Made by a program: the position numbers and the translations under genes. From assembly GCA_956465555.1 (NCBI GenBank), contig OY101121.1:2194722-2258721 (forward strand): DNA of 64,000 bases, read 5' to 3'. Under the pieces are notes generated by a model that saw only the letters and a list, made by a program, of their open reading frames with translations, ran no database searches and was not told the DNA's origin. Below are positions 31,964-43,576 of the stretch, in pieces. How positions within the stretch are numbered: position 1 is the stretch's first letter; each line of letters opens with the position of its first letter. Source of the stretch: Nitzschia sp. pyKryTriq1. Taxonomy: Eukaryota > Bacillariophyta > Bacillariophyceae > Bacillariales > Bacillariaceae.

Positions 31964-33058
31964 TCCTTTCGATATGAGGTGCGATGCGGAGAAAGGCAAT
32001 AGCAGCAGCAGCAGCACACCATTCGGCTTTTATCTGTCTGACTTGCGTAATACTTCGTAGGCTAGTCTAGCTGCACTACAATTTGGAGATGTATTGTAGA
32101 GGTTGCATACCGGAGGGTCGGGAGCCGATTTATTACGCTGGATTTGAACTGTAACAGGTACTTGTACCAGCAGGTACTCGAACATATACCGTTGCCGTTC
32201 CATACCGCAAACCCCGCGAACGAACCCCCCCCGCCCCCCCCCCGGCGGGCGAAACGACGTGCCGCTCACCCATGAAATATGCCTTCGACGCGGTGAGGGC
32301 CCCTCTCTAACTACTCCTACCGGTACTTGTACCAGGTACTGTGCGAACACCCGTTATCGAAATCTTACCGGGGATGTACATCATCTATCAGACCGTTCTA
32401 CCACTCGGCGGAGTTCATACTGGTTCAGTACAGTCTTCTTTTTAAATTTATTATTATTATGCACATTTTGGTATAATAAATAATTCTTGTGCCAGACGAC
32501 CGCGCGGCGGCGCTGCCCCCCACCTAAAGAGCGTATGTATTATCATCAATGATCATTGGATGTCCAGTAAGAAGTCGAACGTATGCATTCATTCATGGAA
32601 TTCATTATTATTATTTATTTTTGGTCAGCAAAGTGCACATTTTCCAGCCACCTGCCTGGCTGCTACCTGGTGAAGTTTGGGCTGGATGGGCGGAGGAAAA
32701 GGTGCTTTTTTTACTTATGGTTGTGACATATTCTGACGTAGGTTTTTACTCGTAAGTTGCGCAAGAGAAAACGAAAGGTTGCGCGTGCTTGCGTCGTGGA
32801 TAGGAGCTTACCGGATGAATGACGGACGAGGGAGTTTGGAACGGTTGGGTTTTTGCTACGAGTAGTACTACTACAGTACGTACTACAAGTACCACAAAAC
32901 CAAAAATTAGCACTGTATACAATAAGAGTCAGTTCAAGCGCTCTCCTCGTGTTGCATGTCATCGTCATTCGCTCATATACAGTACACTACGTTGCTACTT
33001 TTGTTATTACAACTAATTACTACTTACGTACTGTACAACAATAACAATAACAATAGCA
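31964..33058. other. Divergent intergenic region, GPCR-like and TOP3 genes
   Basis: 1.1 kb. Contains a C-rich run (32225..32244), TACCGGTA near 32320 and GTAC clusters near 32865..33040. The TOP3 leader just before the ATG is a CAATAACAATAACAATAG run. Confidence 0.5.
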
Positions 33059-36000
33059 ATGACAGAGGCGCCCTTAGCTCCAGCTGCTAGTACTAGTAGT
33101 AGTGCCAGTGGTGGGGGACGAGGACGAGGGCGTGGAGGTGGCCGAGGACGTGATGGACGAGGACGCGGCCGAGGACGCGGCCGAGGAAGAGGAAGAGGAG
33201 GTGGCGGCCCTACCGGTGATACCAGTACGAGTAGCAGAAGCAATAGTAGTAGTGGAGGGAAAGAAGGAGGAGGAGGAGGAGGAGGAACCTCGAAAACGGA
33301 TCCACCGTCGGATCCAGCATCCAATGCCAATGCCAATGCCAATACTGCGGAGGCCGCCGCGAAGCCCAACAAGCCCAACACTGAGCGGAATGACAACGGC
33401 AATACTAGTAATAGCAGCAGTAAAGGGGGAAGCGGACGAGGAGGAGGGCGCGGTGGAAGGGGCAGAGGTGGTGCTGGTGGTACTGCTGCTGCTGCTGGCC
33501 GTGGAAGTGGAAGAGGCAGGGGCAGAGGATCTGGATCTGGCAACAACCACAACAGCAACAACAGCAACGATGCTACCAGTACCAATAACGAGGCAAACGA
33601 CAACACCAGTAATAACAAGCCGAACAATAACGAACAGACCAAACAGAGTAAGAATCTTCAACCCAATAAAAAGAAGAACCAAAAGAAGCAGCAGCAGCAG
33701 CAGCAACAACAACAGCAAGAAGCCGTCAGCAAACCCGATGGAAATAAGCCCGACGACGACAAATCTCCTCCAAAGAATGAGAATAAAAACAAAGGAAAGA
33801 AGAAGAACGTCAACAATGAAAAGGAAAACAAATCCAAAGGCAGTTCCACCACCGCCACCGCCACCAGCAGCAATAACATCAACAACAACAGCAACAAAAA
33901 GAGCAAGGCGGACAAGGCCAGCAACCAGAGCTTCACGCCCAAGTCCACGAGCTCCTCCATTCCGCCAAACCAGCCGCAACAAACCAGCGATATCAATTAC
34001 GGACGAGGTCAGAAGATTACCATCTTTCATGTTGCCGAAAAGCCAAGCATAGCCCAAGCAATTGCCAATGGATTGTCAAGGGGAAACGTTGTATTTAAGA
34101 AACATGTCTTGCCCGTCCACGAATTCACGGATCCACCCTTTCCCAAGGCGCCCCAGGCTTCCAGTGTCTTTCACAAGGTTTCATCTGTGGCGGGCCACGT
34201 CTTTTCAGTCGACTTTCCCCAAAAGTATCAGTCCTGGGAGTCGGTGGATCCACTAGAACTCTTTCAAGCACCGATTGTTCGAAAGCCGTGCAAGGGATCG
34301 GTTGTCAAGCATTTACAAGACGAAGCGAAAGGGTGCGACTTTATTGTCTTGTGGATGGATTGTGATCGGTACGTACGTACGTATGGATGGATGGATGGAT
34401 GTATATGTACAGTATGGCGATCGGCTCTCGTGAACATGCGTCAAGCTCAAAAATCCAAATTTTCTCTTGTTTTCTTGGTTTCCATCACCATCACCATCAT
34501 CAACACTGCCACCATCAGAGAGGGCGAAAATATTAATTTCGAAGTCTTGGATTGCTGCATGCATCTCATGAAAGGTGGTACTGGAGTCGCCAATTATGAT
34601 CGCGTCTATCGGGCTTACTTTTCCGCCATCAATCCTTCGGATATTCAAAAGGCCTATCAAAACTTGGGCAAGCCCGACAAGAATCAAGCGTTGAGTGTGG
34701 ATGCCCGGCAAGAGTTGGATTTGAAAGTCGGTGTGGCCTTTTCGCGATTTCAAACGCGCTTCTTTCAAGGACGTTATGGAGACTTGGACAGTTCTGTCGT
34801 TTCCTATGGACCGTGTCAGACGCCAACTTTGGGATTTTGTGTACAGCGGCATATCGACATTGAAACCTTCAAGCCCGAGCCATGTAAGTACGATGTGACA
34901 TGGCGCGTTTGTGGGCTCACTCTGGTGGTGCTGCTTCTGCTTCTGCTGCTGTTGATGCTGACTAGTTTGGCTTTTCTATATGTTATGTCCAATAATGCTA
35001 CTGCTGCTGCTTCTTCTACTAGACTGGGTTTTGGAGTTGGGCGTCTTGAAGCGTGGGAGAATGTTACGAGCCACATGGGAAGCGGGTCGTTCATTCAACA
35101 AGAACAAAACAGAGAGCCTCATTGACACGGCGTTGGAGCAAAATGCATCGGTCACAGTCACAAATGTTGTCATAAAAGAAAAGAAACAAGGCCGACCCAC
35201 TCCTCTCAATACTGTTGCGTTACTCAAAGCTTGTTCCAAGGCCTTGGGTATCGGACCCCACGCGGCCATGCAAGCCGCTGAGCGCCTGTATTTGAGTGGT
35301 TATCTAAGCTATCCGCGAACGGAGTCGACCGCCTATCCCAAATCATTTGATATCAAGAGCACGCTAGAGCAACAAACCGGCGATGGTCGATGGGGTGGGT
35401 ATGTGCGAGAATTGCTGGCGCTTGGTCCTGCCAAGTCACGGGGTGGAGTCGATATGGGTGATCATCCTCCCATTACACCTTGCCGGGCCGCCGGCTTTCA
35501 TGAATTGTCGGGGGACATGGCCCGTATCTTTGAATTCGTGGTGCGCCATTTTATTGCGTCGGTTTCACCAGATGCGGTGTGGCAGTCGACCAAGATTGAC
35601 TTCGAGATTGAAGCACTCGGCCCGAAAGGCAAATTCTATTTGTCGGGGAAAGAGCTCGTTTCCCCTGGGTTTCTCGCCATTCTTCTGCACAAAGAGTACG
35701 GTGACAAGCAAGAAGATAACGACGATGAAGACGAAGAAGAACGACAAATCCCCGAATTTGTCAAAGGAGAGACGATTCCGTTGCTCAAGACTAATTCGAC
35801 CGCTGGTTCCTCCAAGGTTAATGTGGCTACCGCCGCACCTGTTTGGGCTTCGTTGGATATCAAAGAAAAGAAGACCGTGGCTCCTGGATACCTCACCGAG
35901 TCGGAATTGATTGGGTTGATGGAGAAATATGGGATTGGTACCGATGCTTCGATTCCTACGCACATTCAGAATATTCAAAACAGGAATTATGTTCGCCTCG

Positions 36001-37234
36001 AGTCAGGTCGACGTCTGCTTCCCAACAAACTTGGTATGGTTCTAGTCCAAGGTTATCATCAAATTGACAGTGGCTTGGTTTTACCCAAGGTGCGATCCGA
36101 TATTGAAGGACAATGCAACCGTATTGCCAAAGGCGACGCCGAGAAGGATGACGTTGTACGTCGAGCGATCGAGATCTTTGAAGAAAAGTAAGTGCGGCAT
36201 CAAATCAACGTAAGGCAATAGCGACTGGCTGCTTCGATTGATTGTTGCTCATCCTACCCTTTTTGGCTATTGATTCTCTTCAGGTTTGGCTACTTTGTGA
36301 AACACATTGATAAAATGGACGTCCTATTCAGCTCTTCATTTTCCAAGCTTGAAGACGTCGGAAAGGCTTTTACGCGTTGTGGACACACAAGGTACGTGCC
36401 GACATCAGCTGTAAATGCTTCTTGATATAGATTTCCCGATTGTCCGTAACGACTAACGCGCCGACTTTCCATTCGGTTAGGCGTTATCTCCAAATGATCC
36501 CAGGCCCTCCGCCTCGTCTGTACAACCGATTTACCGAGAGTGTGTACCCGTTGCCGGTAGGAGGAGATGTCAAGCAGTGGAGTGGCAGGAGCTGCCCCGT
36601 AGAGGGATGCGGGTTTGAACTTTGTTTGTATTCAGTAGGCGCACCCCCTCGCACGTTCCCTCTTTGTCCGAATTGTTTCAATAGTCCAGACTGGGCGCTT
36701 GGCAACGAAGACGACGAAGAAGCAGAGGATGGAAAAGCAAAGAAGGATGCCGAAGATAAGGCGGACGAGCACAAGGAGAATCAAATCAAGAAGATGGCGG
36801 GCAAGTCCTTGACGCTGGAATGTCCACTGCCCGACGAGCACCCGCTGGTTCAAGACTTGTACGTGAGTCCCGATCCTGATAGTGATGGAATCTTCATTTT
36901 AGATCCCCACTTTGGTCCAAAGTGGCGACTAGTTTCGACGAGAGACGCCACAATTATTCATCTTCCCAAGACCATTGAGAAAATCACCGTTCTTGATGAA
37001 ATAGAAGAAGTCCTTGGTTGCCACAAGCTCAAGGTTGAATTTAAGGACGGACAGAGTCCACTCGCCGACGGCTCGACGAAATATTCTTGTTTCTATCCCA
37101 CCGATCCTGTCCTTCAAGGCGCCTCTCGAGTCTTTCATGGCTCAGAACGGACTGCTGGAAAAGGACGTGGAGGTCGAGGTGGTAGGGGGCGGGGAGGCCG
37201 CGGTCGAGGTGGTAGAGGGCGTGGGAGGCGTTAG
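33059..37234 (+). CDS. TOP3A: DNA topoisomerase III alpha (type IA)
   Basis: Five exons, 33059..34368, 34519..34883, 35023..36187, 36284..36391 and 36481..37234, give 1233 residues. Introns are 150, 139, 96 and 89 bp. The enzyme passes single DNA strands through transient breaks and, with a RecQ helicase and RMI1, dissolves recombination intermediates. Residues 1-315 are Gly/Arg-rich then Asn/Lys/Gln-rich and disordered. The TOPRIM domain starts near residue 320 (ITIFHVAEKPSIAQAIANGL) and its metal site DCDREGEN (434-441) is rebuilt only by splicing. FKPEPYWVLEL is also a splice junction. The active-site Tyr is residue 655 in LSYPRTES. A C4 zinc finger (CPVEGCGFELC...CPNC) and a C-terminal RGG tail follow. 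Intron 1 is in frame and has no stop, so the unspliced frame looks continuous across it. Confidence 0.95.
34369..34518 (+). other. TOP3 intron 1, in frame and stop-free
   Basis: The intron is 150 nt (a multiple of three) and open in the gene's frame. It begins with a GTAC/GGAT simple-repeat tract. Retention would insert 50 residues inside the TOPRIM acidic motif. Confidence 0.85.
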
Positions 37235-37887
37235 AGAGTAGACAGATTGGCGCTCGTGCTATTTTAGAGACTACTCGTTCCAGGAGTACATAGTGAATCG
37301 CCTCGTTGCGTCGATCAAGCCGCCAACGCCAAGATACCTCGGTACACCTCTTGCGTGTTGAATCAATCATCGGCACCCCCACTTGCGTGTCCATCAGAGC
37401 GGACTTGAGAAATCGTGCGGCGCAGGGCGACTCTCTTCTCTCTCCCTATCACTCTCCTCATCACTCTCCTCATCACTCTCCCGATCACTCCTTGTCTGGT
37501 CTTGGCCGTTCGACGCCAGCCGTTTTTACCAGCCGCCGACGGGCTCCATGTGCCCGGTAGCAATCGGCGTTTTCTGATCCTTTTTTTGAAAATTCGCCTC
37601 CCTCCAATGGGGGCGGGCGCGCTCTCATACTTTATGTATGTACGATGATACCGCGTTTCGCTACAGGGAGGGAACGAAGATCCAAGATTCGCCATATCCG
37701 TGATTCAAATGCGATCTGATTGGTCCACGCGACTCCTCCGCGCCAAGATCTTTTGAGCAGATGGATTTGAGAACCCCTGATCGCACCAATAGTCGTCTGC
37801 ATCGAGAAGACGCGATGACACCTATCTCCTGCATTTCACAAGAAGCCATCAACATAAAACAACATCGAAACCTGCAAGTACTTTACG
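37235..37887. other. Intergenic between TOP3 and small plastid gene
   Basis: Contains a 12-bp tandem repeat (37448..37491). No gene is supported. Confidence 0.5.
37448..37491 (+). repeat. Tandem repeat, 12-bp unit
   Basis: ATCACTCTCCTC occurs twice exactly, once with two changes and then as a partial unit. Confidence 0.85.
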
Positions 37888-38379
37888 ATGAAGCTATTCT
37901 ATTCAATCATTTCGTTGATCTTCCTTCGGGAGACCGCGACTGCCTTTGTGATTTCGCCCACCGCGGGGAGAAGCGCTGCTTCTGTTCGAGGAGCCGCCGA
38001 GGACGCCGAGATCGATTTTGATGGTGAGAATGCACACCGGTGTGATTTGCCCCCAACCCTTTGATTTGTACCAGGTACTCAGAAATGATACTCTAACCCT
38101 TGTCCGTTTTGTTAAAATGTTGTTTTAATCCCAGCGCCTCCTGAACGAGCCGCCGCCGTTGGCAATGCAGTAAAATCGCCAGAGGCCAAGATTGGATTCG
38201 GACCGTTGCAGGTTGCTGTCCCATCTTTTATCGCCAAGGCGTTTGGTATGAATGATCGCCACGCTTCATCACTCGACGATATTCAGTTCCTCATGGACGA
38301 GGAGTGTTACCTAGGGAGAGACGGGAACCTGGACCATTGCGCCGATTTCGATCCACCCCACAACGAGGCATCCCCTTAA
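37888..38379 (+). CDS. Small acidic plastid-targeted protein, two exons
   Basis: Exons 37888..38023 and 38135..38379 join in phase 1 over a 111-bp intron (GTGAGA...CCCAG) to give 126 residues. Neither exon stands out alone because both are short. The start MKLFYSIISLIFLRETATAF is a signal peptide ending in an ATAF cleavage site, the diatom plastid signature, followed by a Ser/Ala/Arg transit-like stretch. The mature part reads IGFGPLQVAVPSFIAKAFGM, then SLDDIQFLMDEECYLGRDG and NLDHCADFDPPHN. The two Cys residues are 12 apart in an acidic setting, which suggests a redox pair or metal site; this is inference. I do not know the family. A stop codon follows at 38377. The upstream neighbour TOP3 is on the same strand. 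Confidence 0.78.
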
Positions 38380-39728
38380 TTGTGGGGATTCAAACTGCTA
38401 CTGTACCGAGGAATTCGCACACAACGACGTCTCACCCATCACCGTTGCGATCACGATAAACCCGCAACGCAACTTACACTACACTGCAATACGATCCGTT
38501 TCCGACGCATGTCGTGACGCCATTTCTACTCCAAACTACGACTACTACTGCTGTCATCGGGTGCTCCATCTCGGTCGTATTTTGTTGTTTCCACCGCCCA
38601 CTACTATCCCGCACATTCTTGCCAGCCAAGCCACCACTTGCTTCCTCGAGACGACAGCATCATTGGCAAACCTTTCTCTACTAGTCGCAACCTTGTCTTA
38701 TCTCTATTTAACTATGCTAGTAGTCAAACTCTACTCGAGTAGCCTAGTAGTACCGCGCTCCTCTTTGCTGGCTAAGTCTACTGCTGGTGCTCAGCAAGAT
38801 AAAGGAGCCCCCTGCTCATCCCGGTATTACAATCAGCATCATCAGGTCAAGCTGGCAGCAGTCCCTTCTCAACGATGGAACCCGCCAGCCAATAGAGGAG
38901 ACCACGTTGACTACCGGTAGTAGTACTCGTACTCGTTAGTACTACGGTAGTCTCATACCGGCCACGACGATGTACATACGGTAGGATAGACGTCGAAGTC
39001 CAAGTAGTCCAAGCGAAGGACAGAGCGAGCGAGAGGAGTCATCTTGGATCCTACCCTGGTACTGTATGTACTAGTAGTAGCATGATGTTCCGGTCAGTAT
39101 GGAGACCGAGGACAGCACGACAGCACTCTACTAGAATGTTACTTAGAAGTCCAATGATACTACCACCCAACCCGACGTCGAATATCGCACGAATTGATTA
39201 ACGCTCTCTGTAGTTGAGAGATGTATCGTCAATGTAGTGTATTGTTAGTCGCAATTGGGTCTGATAAACCAAATAGAAACAGTCTTACAAAATAGGAAAG
39301 CAAACAAGATTATAACAACATTAACAAGCTATCGATCGGCAACAGCAAGTCGAGATGAGTTCCGGCATGCGTTGGGTCATCGTCGCATCGGCACTTCAAT
39401 GGGAAGCGATGACCGCCCAATCACACCCCACGGCTCCCACGACTCACGACCGACGGCCAGACTATATGACCAAATCAATTCGCCGCGAAGGATCCATATT
39501 ACTTATTTGAGACGCACTTGTTTGCTGAGCCTTCTTTCAATCTTTTACCATCACATGGTCATTTCAAATGCAGCAAGTGAATGGAACGATAGGCTCACTC
39601 ACCGTCTCATCCATACTCCAAGACTAGACTCCTACTATTACTACATCAGCACCAGTCAAGACTCCAGACTGTAATATACAGACGACAGCATACTACCCGC
39701 TAGTGGTAGAATTACCATCTCATCCATC
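38380..39728. other. Intergenic, 1.35 kb
   Basis: TAC/TAG-rich, with TACCGGTA near 38910 and GTAC words near 39060. Short open frames near 38561 and 39255 show no family pattern. Confidence 0.5.
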
Positions 39729-40438
39729 ATGGCGATCGCAGCAGTCATTGACCCCAACGCCGCCAAGGCAACGGCGAAAGGAGTCGACGATAAACTCATT
39801 CGTCTCATTCGAACGGGATTGGTAGCGAATATATTCTTGCTCATTGCGGGCTCTATGGATGTGGGATTTTATGTGAGGGAACTCTTGTGAAATGGTGGAC
39901 TCGAGATGTGGTGGGAGACGCGTTGTATCTGACAGGCTTTTCCGCATTCTTTCTATCCGGTTTCATCGAGCTTTGGATTGATGTGGGATGGGTACGCAGC
40001 TTTTCTCACGGAAGATATACGACCAAAAAAGGTGTCAATATCATGATCACGATCCTGTTCCTGCTGGGAAATATTGGAAATTTGATTGCCTTTATATTCT
40101 GGAGACGGGGTAAAGAAGGAATTCAAGCCGAACACATAACTCAATGGGTCGCCTCGAACATCTTTCTTTTGACGGCTGTCATTGTCTTGATAGCCAATCG
40201 ACCCAAATATGTTCCCTTTCAAAATCGCATGGACTCCGTCGCGAATGTCTTCTTTTTTGTCGAATCGCTCATGGCATGTTGTGCTCGATACGTTTCCACT
40301 GTGGGACAAACGACGATGAATCCTACGGAGATGCATTTCGAAATCGCTGCGGCCTCGTTTGCCATTGCCAGTGCCTTGTGTTATGTCGTCGCCGATCTCA
40401 TTCGAATTCGAGATCCCGATAGTATTGTATTCTCATAG
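39729..40438 (+). CDS. Multi-pass membrane protein with a frame break
   Basis: The ATG at 39729 opens a frame reading MAIAAVIDPNAAKATAKGVD, then LVANIFLLIAGSMDVGFYVREL with a first membrane helix, and stops at 39888. A second frame, open from 39794 and shifted, carries VKWWTRDVVGDALYLTGFSA, FFLSGFIELWIDVGWV and three more helices to the stop at 40438. Its first good ATG is internal to the helices. A one-base gain near 39886 would unite the two into about 236 residues with five to six membrane segments. No GT-AG intron that keeps all helices gives the right phase. It could be a real frameshift mutation, a sequence error or, less likely, programmed frameshifting. Later helices repeat an AN.F/SN.FLL theme. 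The family is not recognised; a resemblance to YrhK-type helix pairs is weak. Confidence 0.6.
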
Positions 40439-40748
40439 AACATGCATCAACAACATAGAGTTAGTCTATGACATCATACTCCCACAGTAGTCCATGCAGC
40501 ACACACGTAAACTCTGCTCGTACTGGTACTAGAGTAGAGTCAAACTCTTCAATACAGCTGGACTTCTCCATCCAGTCGGCTTCACCCAAACCAAAACTTC
40601 CTACTGACGACGACCGACAACAACAAAGTCGTTTCCAAACACAAGAACGTCAGTAGTACTCATCCACCAAGTTTGAGAGATTTCTTGAGTATAGTCGAAA
40701 AGTATAATCGGTCGTCTTACAATGATGTTAGCTAATAGCAGTACTCTG
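40439..40748. other. Convergent intergenic region
   Basis: 310 bp between two gene ends; nothing recognised. Confidence 0.5.
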
Positions 40749-42893
40749 CTACGTCTCGATCTTAGTAGACTTTGATGATTCTTGAGCTTCTTTCTCTCTC
40801 ATTCGTTTCCTCCAGGTCGTGATGCTCATATCGCCAATTCGATTCAAAGGTGGAGGATGCGTTTCGGCCCAGTCGGTAAACTTGGACGACCACATGTACG
40901 ACTCTTCCACCGATCCTCCAAACAATTCCCACATTTCCAAATCGCAATTTCGAAAGGCCGTCTGGATACGATCCCATTCCGGTGTGCCGGGCGTCGCACC
41001 CTGGGGCCACTTTCCATCGGGCGAACACAGCAAGGCTCCGACATAGCTTTGTCCAGCGCGACGGGCCGCTCCCGAATAATGCAGGACGGTCCAACTCAAA
41101 TCGTCGGCGGCATCCACGGTCGTCCAATGCTCCTCACTGACCATACCATTATCCAAAGTCGTCAAAGTCCAAGCTCCTGGCGACGATGACGAGGATGACG
41201 AAGCACTCCAATGTTTTCGAGGAGTGCATCGATAATGGCGTTTGCACCACACCAAATCCCCATCTAACGTTTCCACACAAAAGACGGGATCGTACCACAT
41301 GCTCTTGGGAGTATTGGTATTGGTATTGGTATTGGTATTGCTGCTGCTGCTACCTGCGGGATAAAAGATTTGATGCTGCATCGGAAAGGCATCATAGGCA
41401 GGATTGGCACCGACCACAATCTTCCAACTCCATGGATGTCGTCCTCCTCCGATATCATCATCATCATCATCATCGTTGTGCCTTTTCTTCAAGGCACTGC
41501 TGTCTGGATGTTCCAAGTGCCCCAATAAGATTTGTCGTGCCCCGATATGATCCAAGGGTTTCCCTCTCGGCCATTCTTTTAACAGTGGGACACGGGGTTG
41601 CTGCAATATGGGGGAATCGCATTGAAAGCAATTGTTTTGTTGCAAAATACACAAGGTAAAATCTTCGAGTTGTGGTGTTTCATTCGAAACAATCACGCGG
41701 TAGCTTCCGACTTGATCTCGTAAATCCAAATCATTCAATAAATCAATCGCCTTTTTGGATTGTGGATCCGACAGTGCGGCTTGAATTTGAGGTCCACAGC
41801 AATTCACCATGGTTTGAAATTCCTTTATATTGCGTCCCACGCCCTTTTCCCAGCTCGGATTGATATCCCCATTCTTGACGACATCAATGTTGGATAGAAT
41901 GTCGAGGGAATCAAGGACGAATAAAAGACTAAAGATGTAATCTTCCGAGGATTTGCGAGCGAGTAGTGTATCTGCCTTTTGCAACAAACGTTGATGTGAC
42001 GCCAAGGTACTCCATGGCACCAATTGAATATAGAGCGACTGCAGAGGATTTATGGTAGATGGATGATAGGTTCCGACAAATCGTTCTTGAAATATTTCGG
42101 GGGCGCAGGTCGGATCGCAAAGGACGGCTTGAATTTCATGATTGTTGTTGTTGTTGTTGTTGTTGTTGCTGTTCTTGTTCTTGCTGTTGTTGCGGAGGAG
42201 TAATAGTTGTTTCAGTGCCTCTTGCTCCGAAGGAGTGGCGACGCCCAACACTACTACCACATTGGTATCGGATGGCAATGATGATGATAGTGATGATGAT
42301 GATGCTAGATTAATCACATGCGTCTCGACAGTCGTAGTCGTCGTCGTATCTTCTTCTTCTTGGCTTTCCTCGCCGTCATTCTCCTTGCTGCGGACTTGAA
42401 CAAAATGAGGAAGTCGTTTGGCAAGTTGTTGTGCCACTTGAAACCACGTTGGATCAGGTAGTGGAGAAGTCGCTCCATATTGGGAAGGAGCCGAACCTGT
42501 CACAAAGACGATCCGGGCCTTGGATTGATTTTGTTCGTAAGTGGAAGTAGATGAAGAAGAAGAAGATGAAGCGGTCGGCGTGGTGCTCGTGGTGCTACTG
42601 GTCGATGATGATGGAGGCGGAGTGGTAGTGGACATTGCGAGGCATGATGGTGCGACGGATCTAGTAGTACCTGTAGCAGTAGCGGTACGAGAACGTCGAG
42701 GGGCAAACAAGGTTGATGCGGAAATGGAGGATTTGGATTTGGATTCGGATATTATGTATTTATATTTCGACGCTGCTGATGGTGATGGCGAAAACGCCGA
42801 TACCCGTACTACCACCGGTGCTGATGAGAGGAGGGCAGCAGCAAGGCATGATAGCCAAAGCGAAAGATTTAGGAGCTGATGAATCATCATCAT
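40749..42893 (-). CDS. VDR: Violaxanthin de-epoxidase-related protein, plastid
   Basis: 714 residues from the ATG at 42893; the frame upstream has only a TTG. The N-terminus LNLSLWLSCLAAALLSSAP then RVSAFSPSPSA is a signal peptide with an ASAF-type site, so plastid import is likely. A Ser/Thr-rich linker of about 70 residues follows. The conserved core matches VDE-related proteins rather than VDE itself: FTLCILQQNNCFQCDSP, VVGANPAYDAFPMQHQIFYP, MWYDPVFCVETLDGDLVWCK, TLTTLDNGMVSEEHWTTVDA, DDLSWTVLHYSGAARRAGQS and YVGALLCSPDGKWP. VDE enzymes remove epoxides from xanthophylls in photoprotection; the activity of VDR members is not settled. Two low-complexity insertions (Asn run near residue 245; Ser/Asn/Thr near 530) are unusual. 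A 150-residue domain of unknown kind precedes the core (VFVTGSAPSQYGATSPLPDP). Confidence 0.85.
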   Translation of the reverse strand: MMMIHQLLNLSLWLSCLAAALLSSAPVVVRVSAFSPSPSAASKYKYIISESKSKSSISASTLFAPRRSRTATATGTTRSVAPSCLAMSTTTPPPSSSTSSTTSTTPTASSSSSSSTSTYEQNQSKARIVFVTGSAPSQYGATSPLPDPTWFQVAQQLAKRLPHFVQVRSKENDGEESQEEEDTTTTTTVETHVINLASSSSLSSSLPSDTNVVVVLGVATPSEQEALKQLLLLRNNSKNKNSNNNNNNNNNHEIQAVLCDPTCAPEIFQERFVGTYHPSTINPLQSLYIQLVPWSTLASHQRLLQKADTLLARKSSEDYIFSLLFVLDSLDILSNIDVVKNGDINPSWEKGVGRNIKEFQTMVNCCGPQIQAALSDPQSKKAIDLLNDLDLRDQVGSYRVIVSNETPQLEDFTLCILQQNNCFQCDSPILQQPRVPLLKEWPRGKPLDHIGARQILLGHLEHPDSSALKKRHNDDDDDDDIGGGRHPWSWKIVVGANPAYDAFPMQHQIFYPAGSSSSNTNTNTNTNTPKSMWYDPVFCVETLDGDLVWCKRHYRCTPRKHWSASSSSSSSPGAWTLTTLDNGMVSEEHWTTVDAADDLSWTVLHYSGAARRAGQSYVGALLCSPDGKWPQGATPGTPEWDRIQTAFRNCDLEMWELFGGSVEESYMWSSKFTDWAETHPPPLNRIGDMSITTWRKRMREKEAQESSKSTKIET

Positions 42894-43576
42894 CGTCAAA
42901 CTACTCCTACCAAAGTGATAATACTCGTACTTGTACCGTTAGAGACAATATTATGAAGGAAGATCCTTTTCTCTTTTCTCGGCTCTCTCTTCTCTCGGCT
43001 TCGCGTCATCGCCCCCTCATGCATCGCATCGTCGCCCATTACAAACGTTAACGCGCGGCGATCGGTCGTCCAAGTCCAACTCTCATGCGTCTTCTCCAAT
43101 GCTTACGCGCTTGAGATGGATTGGAACTTAGATAGTCTTGATTTGATGTGATTCTGGTTGTTGGCGGGTGCTCTCGAGTGTTCTCATTGGTCGTTGACAC
43201 GCTCGCCCGCCCGCGAGGATATGAAAGTATACATAGATTCTACGTAAAAGCAGCCGCGCACGCCAGGCGTCCTCCAACGACGACGCGCCGGATTTCGAAC
43301 TCTTCAACAGAAAAACTACCGACTAACTGAAACTGAAAGCACTGGATGGAGGGCGGGGCGCGGGATTTCAAATCCCACACCCATGTCACCCCGGTACAAG
43401 TACAGTAGCAAGGAGCACAGCGGAACTGATGAACCTCTTTCTGGAGCCCTCACCATTCTTTGTTAAAACATCATCATCACTACTACTGTACTACTCACCA
43501 CAAGTACAAGTAGTCTACCGGTACCACCACCACCGGTGCGGTAGCCGTTGTGTTATTATTTTCTACCCCCTCCAAG
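42894..43576. other. Divergent intergenic region, VDR and TBC genes
   Basis: 683 bp, with ACCGGT words at 43517..43537 directly before the TBC start. No gene is supported. Confidence 0.5.

Noticed and set aside
33074-34057. Long frames on both strands over the TOP3 N-terminus
   Set aside because: Low-complexity Gly/Arg and Asn/Gln coding sequence leaves all frames open; only the TOP3 frame joins to a conserved domain.
37448-37491. Short regularly repeated units resembling a CRISPR array
   Set aside because: The 12-bp units abut directly, without spacers; this is an ordinary minisatellite in eukaryotic DNA.
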